From Alphaproteobacteria bacterium MarineAlpha11_Bin1 (GTDB lineage Bacteria > Pseudomonadota > Alphaproteobacteria > MPNO01 > UBA830), in contig PTJZ01000018.1 in the NCBI GenBank assembly GCA_002937455.1, forward strand, positions 1 to 13,017: DNA of 13,017 bases, given 5' to 3'. How positions within the stretch are numbered: position 1 is the stretch's first letter; each line of letters opens with the position of its first letter. The notes below the pieces were generated by a model. That model made no database searches. It worked only from the letters and a program-made list of their open reading frames with translations, and was not told where the DNA came from. Below are positions 6,665 to 13,017 of this stretch, in pieces. A program made the translations under genes and the position numbers.

Positions 6665-7238
6665 GTTTTTTTGGGAAGAGTGAAAGATCTCTATCTAACT
6701 AATGTAATCGTCAACCACTTAATGGTGACAAAAAATCCTACCATTCGTCGCCACCGGGTTTTTTGTTCGGAACGCGTTTGGGATGGTATCTCTTCGCTTC
6801 TAATTGTGTCGAGATGGGAACAATCATATCCAAAGGATTGAAATATATATTTCCGTTTCGCCGAGTTACCCAATTCCCGTTAGTTTATCTGTTTTCCGTA
6901 TATGGGGCCCAAGAGAACAAAGGTTACTTCGAGGTTGAGATGTATGAATCACGAGCGCCTAAGTAAGCCATACTATACTTCCAATCGACTGTAATTATGC
7001 CACATTGAGTTGCCCGTTAACGTGTGGAGGTGGGTCTGCTGAGGTGACACGAGACCCCGCAAGCTACTGAAAACTTGTATTTGTTCTAGCCAAAATCGGT
7101 ATTGGCAGACATCGCGCAACCTTAATAGGCTCTCTAGATTAGTTACCTGGACTAAATATACGGGGAAACTTGGATAACCTAATCTGTTGGTAATAGATAC
7201 CTTCTGGGTGATTGGTAGCTCAAATACGGCGTAATTAG
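6665..7238. other. Gap without a supportable gene
   Basis: AT-rich sequence between the broken gene and the thioesterase. A plus-strand open frame of 67 codons (6763-6966) ends in a protein-like GYFEVEMYESRAPK but has no ribosome-binding site and no recognisable family, so I do not call it. A GGGTCT/AGACCC stem with a 14-base loop lies near 7032-7057. The promoter of the thioesterase gene should be near the right end, but no convincing -10/-35 pair is evident. Confidence 0.4.
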
Positions 7239-7745
7239 ATGAATAACGATAAGCTTAACAAACGGGATTTGTTGAACAACAACTTATCCAATGGAGATAT
7301 GCTAAACGACGAGCTAAAAGATCTTGAAATTAGCTATGCTGGAATGGTTTATCCAACTGACACTGATCATATGTCTCATGCAAATGTTCGATACTACAGC
7401 AGGGCTTTTAACGAAGCGTCGTATTTTATGTTTAGCAGGGCGGGAATAACACGAGAGTATATGGGTAAGAGCTTTTGTGGGATGGCCTGTATCGAGGAGC
7501 ATACTTATTATAAACGAGAGATAAATCCCGGTGATCAGGTCCTGATAAGAAGTTGCTTTATCGATTTTACAGAGAAGTGGTTACATGTTTGGAATGTTAT
7601 GGTTAATAGAAACACCTCAGATATTTGTGCGGTAAATGATCAAAGGTGTATTCACTTCGATAGAACTAAAAGGAAATCAAAAATTTTCCCTAAACAATTT
7701 TTTGAATCCGGTCTTAAGCTGGTTAGAAAACAACCGATTAAATAG
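7239..7745 (+). CDS. Hotdog-fold acyl-CoA thioesterase (4HBT-like)
   Basis: A 168-residue single-domain hotdog protein of the 4-hydroxybenzoyl-CoA thioesterase-like group, which hydrolyses acyl-CoA or acyl-ACP thioesters. The start of the fold is clear at 36-53 (GMVYPTDTDHMSHANVRY), with the catalytic-region aspartate (Asp41 or Asp43) and the N-x-R-Y at the head of the long helix. This is followed by FNEASYFMFSRAGI (57-70), YKREINPGDQVLIRSCF (91-107) and the paired strand LHVWNVMVNRN. The family normally begins near residue 30. The first 30 residues here are an extra polar segment rich in Asn, Leu and Asp with a recurring LN-D-L pattern. ATG 7299 (residue 21), with GGAG 3 bases before it, is a shorter alternative start. 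The gene is AT-rich compared with the MetE-like gene. The substrate is unknown. Confidence 0.83.
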   Translation: MNNDKLNKRDLLNNNLSNGDMLNDELKDLEISYAGMVYPTDTDHMSHANVRYYSRAFNEASYFMFSRAGITREYMGKSFCGMACIEEHTYYKREINPGDQVLIRSCFIDFTEKWLHVWNVMVNRNTSDICAVNDQRCIHFDRTKRKSKIFPKQFFESGLKLVRKQPIK

Positions 7746-7957
7746 TCTTGGAAAATTTTAGTTGCACCAAAATCGGCATTAAACTCGTCGAATATGTTGG
7801 TTCGATATTTCGATCAGCCCTATAGCAACTTGTGCATTTTGGTTTGTTTTTGTCTGTACCAAATACTTTCAGGATGTCTTGGTTTTTTTGTCCCGTCCGT
7901 GATTAGATATATGGTTCACAGGTGTTGGAACTCGAAACTCGGGGGTTATAATAAGAA

Positions 7958-8248
7958 ATGGTTGCATATTGGATCGCGGCTTTAAGCGCCGATGAAATGG
8001 AACCTTTGAAAGATTATGCTAAGCAGGCGCAAATAGCTGTAAAAAAATACGGTGGCCGACCGCTATCACGCGCCGGGCGCTTCGAGTTGCTGGAAGGCAA
8101 ATTTATAGGGAATAAGGTGGCAGTGATCGAGTTCGATTCGATGGACGAGGCGATAAATTGCTACAATTCAGAGGAATATCAAAAAGCCAAGTCCCTCCGC
8201 GAGGGTATTACCGAGGGCCTGTTTTTTGTGGTAGATGGCACAATTTAA
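7958..8248 (+). CDS. DUF1330 family small protein
   Basis: A 96-residue protein of the DUF1330 family (PF07045), a ferredoxin-like alpha/beta fold that forms dimers like the ABM monooxygenases but has no established reaction. Family features are the N-terminal strand AYWIAALS, the helix with EPLKDYAKQAQIAVKKYGGR (15-34), FELLEG (42-47) before a short strand, the VAVIEFDSMDEAINCYNSEEY strand-helix (54-74) and the final strand GLFFVVDG. Length is typical. ATG 7958 is the natural start; the upstream AAGAA is a weak ribosome-binding site. It follows the thioesterase on the same strand after 212 bases, too far to assume one transcript. The family call is firm; the function is unknown. Confidence 0.87.
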   Translation: MVAYWIAALSADEMEPLKDYAKQAQIAVKKYGGRPLSRAGRFELLEGKFIGNKVAVIEFDSMDEAINCYNSEEYQKAKSLREGITEGLFFVVDGTI

Positions 8249-9331
8249 AGGTGAACGGAAAAAAAATTGAGGAGGCTATCTTTATTTAACGGATGAGCTG
8301 GGAACTGGATCCAACGTTAAATCTCGGTATTAAGCATCCCAATATGTCGAGAAATGTCGACTGAATAGCTGCGACTTATGTCACGCCCGAAGCACTCGGA
8401 TTCGACTGATGATGAGAGCCGCGCCGGACCACAACACTCCTAAACCAAGCATTTCAGCACAACATCCGGATGATAGCATCGCCACCGTAGATAAAGATAT
8501 GCGGGTGGCTGCCCTTTAAAACGACCAAGCTTCAAAGTTGAAAATAAGTTGAGCTGTGGATGACTGGTCGCGCGATTAATAAAAAAGATGTAATTGGTGA
8601 AAGACGTCATCTAGGCGTCAATTTGTTCGTACAAAAGAGTAGTTATTGGCTAACCCGCCTTTTATCGAAAGGACGATACCTATTTATGATATTTTTCCGG
8701 ATCTATCCTCTCTCCTACTCGTTAGGGAACACAGCCATTCTAAATGATAATTGGGGCAGTATTCCCCGATTGACCGGGCTAAAGAAATGAGTTTCTGACG
8801 CAAGGAACAGAGATAGTGAATATATTGCGTTACATAAACCTTTTTCGGGTAATCCCGTTGCAGTCGATGGGTCGAATAGCACAAGCAATTTGGTTTAGTG
8901 TTCCATTCGCTTGGTCTTTGCAAATGAGATTTACCAGTTTCCGCCGTCGACGGACTTTGAGGCGCACCCGACTTAGTTGGTTTGGAAATGAAGAAAATCC
9001 CTCCACAATAGAAAATTCGTACTTACTTTTAAGATCACGATCAAAGGTTCATGTTGAAACAAAGGGCCAATCAGTGCGTTCAACTAGTGCAGAAATTCTA
9101 ACGCGTGCGGAGCGAGCGGCTAGACGGACTCACTAAAATAGATATGATTGAGCTGATTGGGGAGAGACGGGAAGATATATCTCGAAATTCATTAGCAAAT
9201 GTTTTGGGAGACATTATCCCGCAACGCTCTTTCTCTAGGATATGTGTCGAGATCCACCGACATCTTGCAGGTTGCCCAATTTTAAAATGAAGCTTCCGAG
9301 AAAGACTGATAAAGAGCAGGCGACGTCAGCT
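8249..9331. other. 1.1-kb gap with only weak coding traces
   Basis: I find no gene I can support here. Weak traces are two overlapping short frames near 8379-8518 (one starts MSRPKHSDSTDDESRAG; the other reads MMRAAPDHNT and ends PDDSIATVDKDMRVAAL), which could be the frameshifted tail of one lost gene. A GTG-started plus-strand frame at 9105-9290 contains IELIGERREDISRNSLANVL and ends HLAGCPILK; it looks protein-like but matches no family I know and lacks a clear ribosome-binding site. Other open frames in the stretch have compositions typical of chance. Confidence 0.35.
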
Positions 9332-9700
9332 CTAACCCCTGAACTCTATTGCTTCTCCGTCGGGACCTGCGAAAACCACCCTCCGCCAACCTTTTTCTCT
9401 CTCCTCTCGGGCGTCGGTCGAATGCGGCTCTGTTATTATCGGAACCCCGGCCGCCTTTAATCTCTCGACCTCCCTATCGAACTCATCTGTCTCAAAACAA
9501 AAATGAAAACCATTCATCCCACCGGCATCACGGTTTACAAGTTCTAGCACTGTGTCACCGGACCGAAGGTAAGCGATCCTCTTACCGTCCCCTGTCAAAT
9601 GTTCTGCGTATAAATTGCAATCGAAATGGTTTTCATAAAACACGATAGAGTTATCTATATCCGCGACATCGAGCGCTACGTGATCTATCCTTTTAAACAT
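9332..9700 (-). CDS. VOC-fold (glyoxalase/dioxygenase superfamily) metalloprotein
   Basis: A 122-residue protein of the vicinal oxygen chelate superfamily, made of two beta-alpha-beta-beta-beta modules that form a metal site. The expected four ligands can be placed: His7 (RIDHVALDV), Glu53 (TVLELV), His66 (GFHFCFE) and Glu119 (DGEAIEF). This H-E-H-E pattern is that of glyoxalase I and methylmalonyl-CoA epimerase-type members, with the typical DIDNSIVFYENHFDC helix after the first strand and GPDGEAIEF at the end. The length equals a single-domain member. ATG 9700 is preceded by GGAAAG about 8 bases upstream. No pathway genes adjoin it, so lyase, epimerase and thiol-transfer roles all remain possible. 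Confidence 0.87.
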   Translation of the reverse strand: MFKRIDHVALDVADIDNSIVFYENHFDCNLYAEHLTGDGKRIAYLRSGDTVLELVNRDAGGMNGFHFCFETDEFDREVERLKAAGVPIITEPHSTDAREEREKGWRRVVFAGPDGEAIEFRG

Positions 9701-9863
9701 CTATTTTCTTTCCGCTATCTTCTAGTTGCTTCTGAAATATCTAATGGAATTTTTGTCTCAATTCGGAAGTCTCCCTACAATATAAAACCTTCTTGTTTCG
9801 ATAAAATTTTTTCGCGATTGAAAGGGCAGACACATAGTATGCCTCGTTCAATGTGAGTTTTAT

Positions 9864-9889
9864 AACCGGATTTTATAACGGTTTTTTTT
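9864..9889 (+). terminator. Possible Rho-independent terminator
   Basis: A 5-bp stem AACCG/CGGTT (9864-9868 with 9879-9883) with a 10-base loop is followed directly by a T-run (to 9889). It points along the plus strand, where no supported gene lies upstream; the neighbouring VOC gene is on the minus strand and starts nearby. The stem is short, so this is weak, but it could end an antisense or unannotated transcript. Confidence 0.3.
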
Positions 9890-10497
9890 GATTCCAGAGA
9901 ACGCCCAAACCTCAAAGAACAAAACTCACCACTTCGGATATCATACGTCAACTATTTCATTTCGAGATACAGAGCCTCAGAACCAACGCAAATAAATGTA
10001 GAAAATAGAACCAAATACGTACTCAGATTTTGAAAGTTTCATTGCCCCAAAAGTCTTGTCAGCGCCGTTATGCTTCCCGGATGATTAAATTGTATGCCGA
10101 GAGCACTCAGGATTTTACATAAATCCAAACATCGTGACCCGTTTAGGTCAGTCATAATGATTGATCCAATGCCCTGTTGAGTAGCATTTATTCGTGAGGT
10201 CGATAAATAGCCTGAGGAGAAAGGACATAGGATCACCTTTTTAAAAAACAATATTTTGCTCTACGTTTTGAAACTCACATTAGATTATGCTGGACATCCG
10301 TGGGATGAACTCTCTTAAATATCCACCTCCGATTTTCCGATCATGAAAAAAGCATGTCGGCAGTCGATGCAAATTTAAAGGTATCGTGCCGTTGGATCTC
10401 CTGTCAGCAGCGTATTGCTTTACCCGCCCCTGTTGCCATTTCGCCCAACCTGCGCAAACATAGAGCCAGTGTTTGGCAGAGCGTGGGAAAAATCACC
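9890..10497. other. Gap before the cupin gene, no supportable gene
   Basis: No gene can be supported. A minus-strand frame at 10039-10251 encodes 70 residues ending LTRLLGQ, and an overlapping frame starts MSFLLRLF with AAGGTG before it, but neither matches a family I know. From 10354 to 10497 the cupin frame stays open upstream of its likely start; the 48 residues it would add (SCRWISCQQRIALPAPVAI...) do not look like part of the fold. Confidence 0.35.
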
Positions 10498-11028
10498 ATG
10501 GAACGGGTACAGCACGATATTCCCCCCGAGGTTAGGAATATGACAGCTGATGAACTAGTTCGGCGTAGGGTAGTGCATTTTAAAAAGCTTAAGCCTGACT
10601 GGAATGCTTTCGCCGACTCTCAGATCGAGGGACGTCGTCGTGGGCAATTTCGTCTGATCGGGGCTGGTGGCTCCGGAAAGCCCGATCCAGATTCATTGCC
10701 CGCGGGCGGGTTTACGCTATCGATTATGATTTTACCTCCCGGACAGGGCGGGTCTGCCCACACCCACGAGGTGGAGGAAGCATTCTTTGTACTAGAGGGC
10801 GAACTGACGGTTTTCTTCGATGACAAGGACGGAGATAGGTCGTCAGTTAATCTAGGAAAATATGATGCCGTATCCTGCCCAGCTGGAATTCCGCATGGTT
10901 TCATAAATCAAGGCACCAAAGACGTTCTGATGCAAACGATGATTGGTACCGGAAAGCCAGGACCTGTCGCGTTTGTCGACGACGAAATATACGAAGAAGA
11001 AATTTCCCGGTTGGCATCGCGCAGGTAA
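10498..11028 (+). CDS. Cupin-domain protein
   Basis: A 176-residue protein with one cupin_2 barrel near its C-terminus. Counting from ATG 10498, the first cupin motif is GSAHTHEVEEAFFVLEG (85-101), with His88, His90 and Glu94 as likely metal ligands, and the second is CPAGIPHGF (127-135), with His133 as the fourth ligand. A helical N-terminal region (about 1-60) precedes it, and an acidic DDEIYEEEISRL tail ends it. The frame is open up to ATG 10354, but the extra 48 residues look non-native and GGGA stands about 10 bases before 10498, so I chose the later start. Small cupins of this type act as dioxygenases, isomerases or sugar-binding proteins; a metal-binding site is likely, the reaction unknown. 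No pathway partners adjoin it. Confidence 0.83.
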   Translation: MERVQHDIPPEVRNMTADELVRRRVVHFKKLKPDWNAFADSQIEGRRRGQFRLIGAGGSGKPDPDSLPAGGFTLSIMILPPGQGGSAHTHEVEEAFFVLEGELTVFFDDKDGDRSSVNLGKYDAVSCPAGIPHGFINQGTKDVLMQTMIGTGKPGPVAFVDDEIYEEEISRLASRR

Positions 11029-11355
11029 AGCGGCCGATTAATCTTTAAAATCCGATCTCAGGATTATACCGTCGTTATTTTTAAACAAACCCCGCGACCC
11101 GAGCTGCAAAGGCACTCGAAACATAGGGCCTTAGTTTGAGGCAAAATTGTATGCTGCGCAGAAACTTCGACTCAATCTATCTATTTTATCGTATTCAGTG
11201 CCGTAGTCTACGGCATAACTAAAAATGGAAAGTGCAAAACAAACCACGGAAAAGTCTATCTTGTAAGCGATCAAACGACGTAATGGAGAGAAAAGAAAAA
11301 TTATTAAAAAAACTAATCTACTTCACTTTTAGACGTGTAAAGTTTGGTATACTAG
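11029..11355. other. Gap upstream of the EF-hand gene with a dyad
   Basis: No gene is seen. The stretch becomes very AT-rich towards the EF-hand gene, as expected for a promoter region. TATACT at 11349-11354 resembles a -10 box, though no good -35 stands 16-18 bases before it and it would leave almost no leader. The clearest structure is the dyad at 11199-11215, listed separately. Confidence 0.35.
11199..11215. promoter_or_regulatory. Perfect 17-base dyad, candidate operator
   Basis: TGCCGTAG, one central T, then CTACGGCA: perfect 8-base arms. It lies about 156 bases upstream of the EF-hand gene in otherwise featureless AT-rich DNA, a plausible position for a dimeric regulator. The one-base centre is too tight for an RNA hairpin, so DNA binding is the likelier role. 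There is no direct evidence for a regulator. Confidence 0.35.
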
Positions 11356-11357
11356 AT

Positions 11358-11365
11358 GAAGGTAG
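11358..11365 (+). promoter_or_regulatory. Ribosome-binding site suggesting a GTG start for the EF-hand gene
   Basis: GAAGGTAG lies 5 bases before GTG 11371 and inside the frame that opens at ATG 11356. No comparable site precedes the ATG. This favours initiation at GTG 11371, giving the conventional signal-peptide beginning MKNLKNY. Confidence 0.4.
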
Positions 11366-11370
11366 TAAAA

Positions 11371-11691
11371 GTGAAAAATTTAAAAAATTATACTGTGTTA
11401 TCAATTTCGTTGATCGGGGCTTGCATCGCCGGTGCCGCTAATGCAGGTAATTCCGACGAGTATAAATATTTCCATTCGGCCGATAAAATTGCTGAGAAAT
11501 ATTTTGACCAAATGGATAAAAACTCTGACCAACTCGTCTCTTTAGAAGAGTTTAAACATTCCCCATTTTCGTCTTACATTAAAAACTTTGAGGTTCTTCA
11601 GCCAAATGCTGACGGTTTCGTAGAAAAGGACTCCTTCTTTAAAATGTTTAAGGAAGCACACTCTTACCCTACGGCTAAAACTTCAATATAG
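11371..11691 (+). CDS. Small exported EF-hand-like protein
   Basis: A secreted or periplasmic protein of 106 residues (111 if ATG 11356 is used). The signal peptide has a lysine-containing head, the hydrophobic core VLSISLIGACIAGA and an ANA cleavage site, leaving a mature protein from GNSDEY. The mature part has one EF-hand loop, DKNSDQLVSLEE (54-65 counted from ATG 11356). Asp, Asn, Asp and the final Glu are in calcium-ligand positions, but Gln replaces the usual Gly at loop position 6. A second half, QPNADGFVEKDSF (about 82-94), looks like a degenerate EF-hand lacking the first and last acidic ligands. Calcium binding is therefore plausible but perhaps weak. It precedes the fasciclin gene on the same strand by 176 bases; both are exported. 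Confidence 0.75.
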   Translation: MKNLKNYTVLSISLIGACIAGAANAGNSDEYKYFHSADKIAEKYFDQMDKNSDQLVSLEEFKHSPFSSYIKNFEVLQPNADGFVEKDSFFKMFKEAHSYPTAKTSI

Positions 11692-11867
11692 CGTCATAAA
11701 AATTATCTCGTGACTTAAACTCATCGAATGGTCGGCCCTTGCGTGGTGTTCAATCGTTTTGCAGATATTTTTATAAAGAGTCGAAATCCAGATCGATATT
11801 AATGCCGTAGCTTAAACTCTAACAATTAATTAACCCAGACATAAATCAGTAAAACAAGGTCTCACAC

Positions 11868-12359
11868 ATGTTTTCTATCAAAAGAGTTTTTCTACTATTT
11901 GCTATTGTTACACTATTTCCATTTGCTGTTTCAGCGGGTCATCATCAAACTAAGAAAGATATCGTTGAAGTTGCGGGTGAAAATGGCTCTTTCAATACTC
12001 TGGTGGCTGCGGTCAAAGCGGCGGGTCTTGTCGGGGTTTTAAAATCGAAAGGCCCTTTCACGGTCTTTGCCCCGACCGACGAGGCATTCGCGAAATTGCC
12101 GCCGGGTACAGTCAGCGACCTCTTAAAACCAGAAAATAGGGAAAAATTGTCCGCTATCCTTAAACATCACGTCCTGTCTAGCGCAGTGCCATCGCGGGCT
12201 ATCATTGGCAAGAGGCTGAGTCCCAAAACAGTCAACGGAACTTATCTTCACATTGATGCTTCGAAGGGAGTTGTTGTTAGTGGAGCAAAGGTCATTGCAG
12301 CCGACGTGAAAGCTAGTAATGGAATCATTCACGTTATTAACAAAGTTTTACTTCCTTAA
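11868..12359 (+). CDS. Exported single-domain fasciclin (FAS1) protein
   Basis: A 163-residue secreted protein: a signal peptide (1-23; KR head, core VFLLFAIVTLFPFAV, cleavage after VSA) followed by one complete FAS1 domain. The diagnostic segments are all present: FNTLVAAVKAAGLVGVLKSK near the start, the H1 motif PFTVFAPTDEAFAKLPPG (63-80), the central ILKHHVL (97-103, where many members have YHV), and the H2 region with NGIIHVINKVLLP (151-163) at the C-terminus. Length fits the common bacterial secreted FAS1 proteins, which are linked to surface adhesion and symbiosis in some species. ATG 11868 has a modest AAGG upstream. It follows an exported EF-hand protein, which may mean a shared envelope or matrix role, though the 176-base gap argues for separate promoters. 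The FAS1 assignment is firm. Confidence 0.95.
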   Translation: MFSIKRVFLLFAIVTLFPFAVSAGHHQTKKDIVEVAGENGSFNTLVAAVKAAGLVGVLKSKGPFTVFAPTDEAFAKLPPGTVSDLLKPENREKLSAILKHHVLSSAVPSRAIIGKRLSPKTVNGTYLHIDASKGVVVSGAKVIAADVKASNGIIHVINKVLLP

Positions 12360-12378
12360 CTTTTCTTAACGCTCAGTT

Positions 12379-12401
12379 GGCGCGGGATACAATCCCGCGC
12401 C
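12379..12401 (+). terminator. Strong hairpin after the FAS1 gene
   Basis: A perfect 9-bp GC-rich stem, GGCGCGGGA/TCCCGCGCC, with loop TACAA begins 20 bases after the FAS1 stop. It is not followed by a T-run (the nearest is at about 12420), so it is a hairpin that could stabilise or help end the transcript rather than a classical intrinsic terminator. It is nearly symmetric and could act on either strand. Confidence 0.5.
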
Positions 12402-12649
12402 CCTCGGTGCGGACTAAACCTTTTTGTGTTCCAACTTCGTCGAATAGATGGTTAACAAAACATTTGCAGCACAGTAAAATGACGCTCAGAAGAAACAATG
12501 GTTCACATTAATCAAAAATAGTTGGCTAGTGAGTCCGGAAAACAGTCCTGTCACATATTTTTTATCAGTAAATTTATTTTAATAGTTAAGAGACAGTCCC
12601 ACACTCTGCAAAAAGTAGCTGTTTTATTAAAAGGGATATCTATTTTAAC

Positions 12650-13012
12650 CTACTTTGACGTCTTCCAAGGCCCAAAATCTTTATGGTCTTGCGCAAATTC
12701 GTAGCCGATAACCTCTTCGTCACCAATCACCCATCCATCGTGACCCGGGGCGAAATAATACGCGTCTCCGGCCTGAGCCTGTACTTCTATCCCATCATCG
12801 TTAACGCAAAGAAGTTTTCCTTGTACAATCACACCTACGTGTCCCGCTTGGCAACTATCTCCGCCAACCATCGGTTTAACGCATTCTGACCATTTCCAAC
12901 CCGGTTGAAGGGTGATTTTCGTCACGCTCAAATCGCCCATATTCACGGTAGCTGCATGGGTTTTTGGAGGGGTTTTAATCTCATCTGCATCTTCGAAGGC
13001 CTTCGTATACAT
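12650..13012 (-). CDS. Cupin-domain protein (second, unrelated to the first)
   Basis: A 120-residue single cupin barrel. It has the strand segment VTKITLQPGWKWSECVKP (30-47), then GGDSCQAGHVGVIVQGKL (50-67) in the position of cupin motif 1, and FAPGHDGWVIGDEEV (87-101) as motif 2. Relatives share the W-x-W near the first strand and a PGHD-W-GDE segment. Only His58 and His91 are obvious metal-ligand candidates, fewer than the four in the cupin at 10498-11028, so metal binding is uncertain. The start codon at 13012-13010 is 5 bases from the window edge, so its ribosome-binding site is not visible and an earlier start cannot be excluded. The 290 bases between this gene and FAS1 hold nothing recognisable apart from the hairpin. 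Confidence 0.8.
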   Translation of the reverse strand: MYTKAFEDADEIKTPPKTHAATVNMGDLSVTKITLQPGWKWSECVKPMVGGDSCQAGHVGVIVQGKLLCVNDDGIEVQAQAGDAYYFAPGHDGWVIGDEEVIGYEFAQDHKDFGPWKTSK

Positions 13013-13017
13013 AGATT

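Noticed and set aside
7090..7783. CCAAAATCGG(T/C)ATT occurring near 7090 and 7768
   Set aside because: A single short near-match with no flanking similarity; probably chance.
7794..7985. Plus-strand open frame of 63 codons before the DUF1330 gene
   Set aside because: It overlaps the DUF1330 start, has chance-like composition and has no ribosome-binding site.
10039..10251. Minus-strand open frame of 70 codons ending LTRLLGQ
   Set aside because: No recognisable features, and an overlapping frame has an equally good start; there is not enough support to call a gene.
1..13017. Search for a CRISPR array, insertion sequence, defence system or multi-gene novel operon
   Set aside because: No regularly spaced repeats, no transposase and no tightly packed gene cluster are visible; genes are mostly solitary.

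Overview
The window looks like a stretch of an alphaproteobacterial chromosome. The tyrosine-recombinase types, a sequence matching the 3' end of an alphaproteobacterial tRNA-Phe, and the broadly distributed proteobacterial families (TSUP, DUF411, DUF1330, FAS1) all point that way, but the assignment is an inference. Only about half of the bases lie in intact genes. Several of the long gaps hold recognisable broken genes, so the region looks eroded rather than freshly assembled.

Layout. (1) 1-1582 resembles the right end of an old integrated element. It has a C-terminal tyrosine-recombinase fragment on the minus strand, running off the left edge, then an intact TSUP-family permease, then a frameshifted small PD-(D/E)XK nuclease-like gene. 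A 16-base match to the 3' end of tRNA-Phe, which would be an attachment-site copy, closes the segment. (2) 1583-4434 holds an intact sugar O-methyltransferase-like gene and, on the minus strand, a secreted DUF411 protein. Short coding-like scraps and a second, badly decayed recombinase remnant lie around them. (3) 4435-6124 holds a MetE-like (cobalamin-independent methionine synthase II) gene that converges on a small five-helix DMT/EamA-like membrane protein. (4) 6304-6664 is a pseudogene with three frame breaks, of an uncharacterised alphaproteobacterial family. (5) 7239-8248 has a hotdog thioesterase and a DUF1330 protein. (6) 8249-11028 is sparse, with a minus-strand VOC-fold protein and a plus-strand cupin. 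(7) 11356-12359 carries two exported proteins in tandem, a small EF-hand protein and a single-domain fasciclin protein. (8) A second, unrelated cupin on the minus strand ends the window.

Most genes stand alone with their own spacing, and no multi-gene operon is evident. I see no CRISPR array, no complete insertion sequence, no intact tRNA or rRNA, and no convincing undescribed multi-gene system. The most informative observations are the element remnant with its att-like site, the decayed genes hidden in gaps, and the secreted EF-hand/fasciclin pair.
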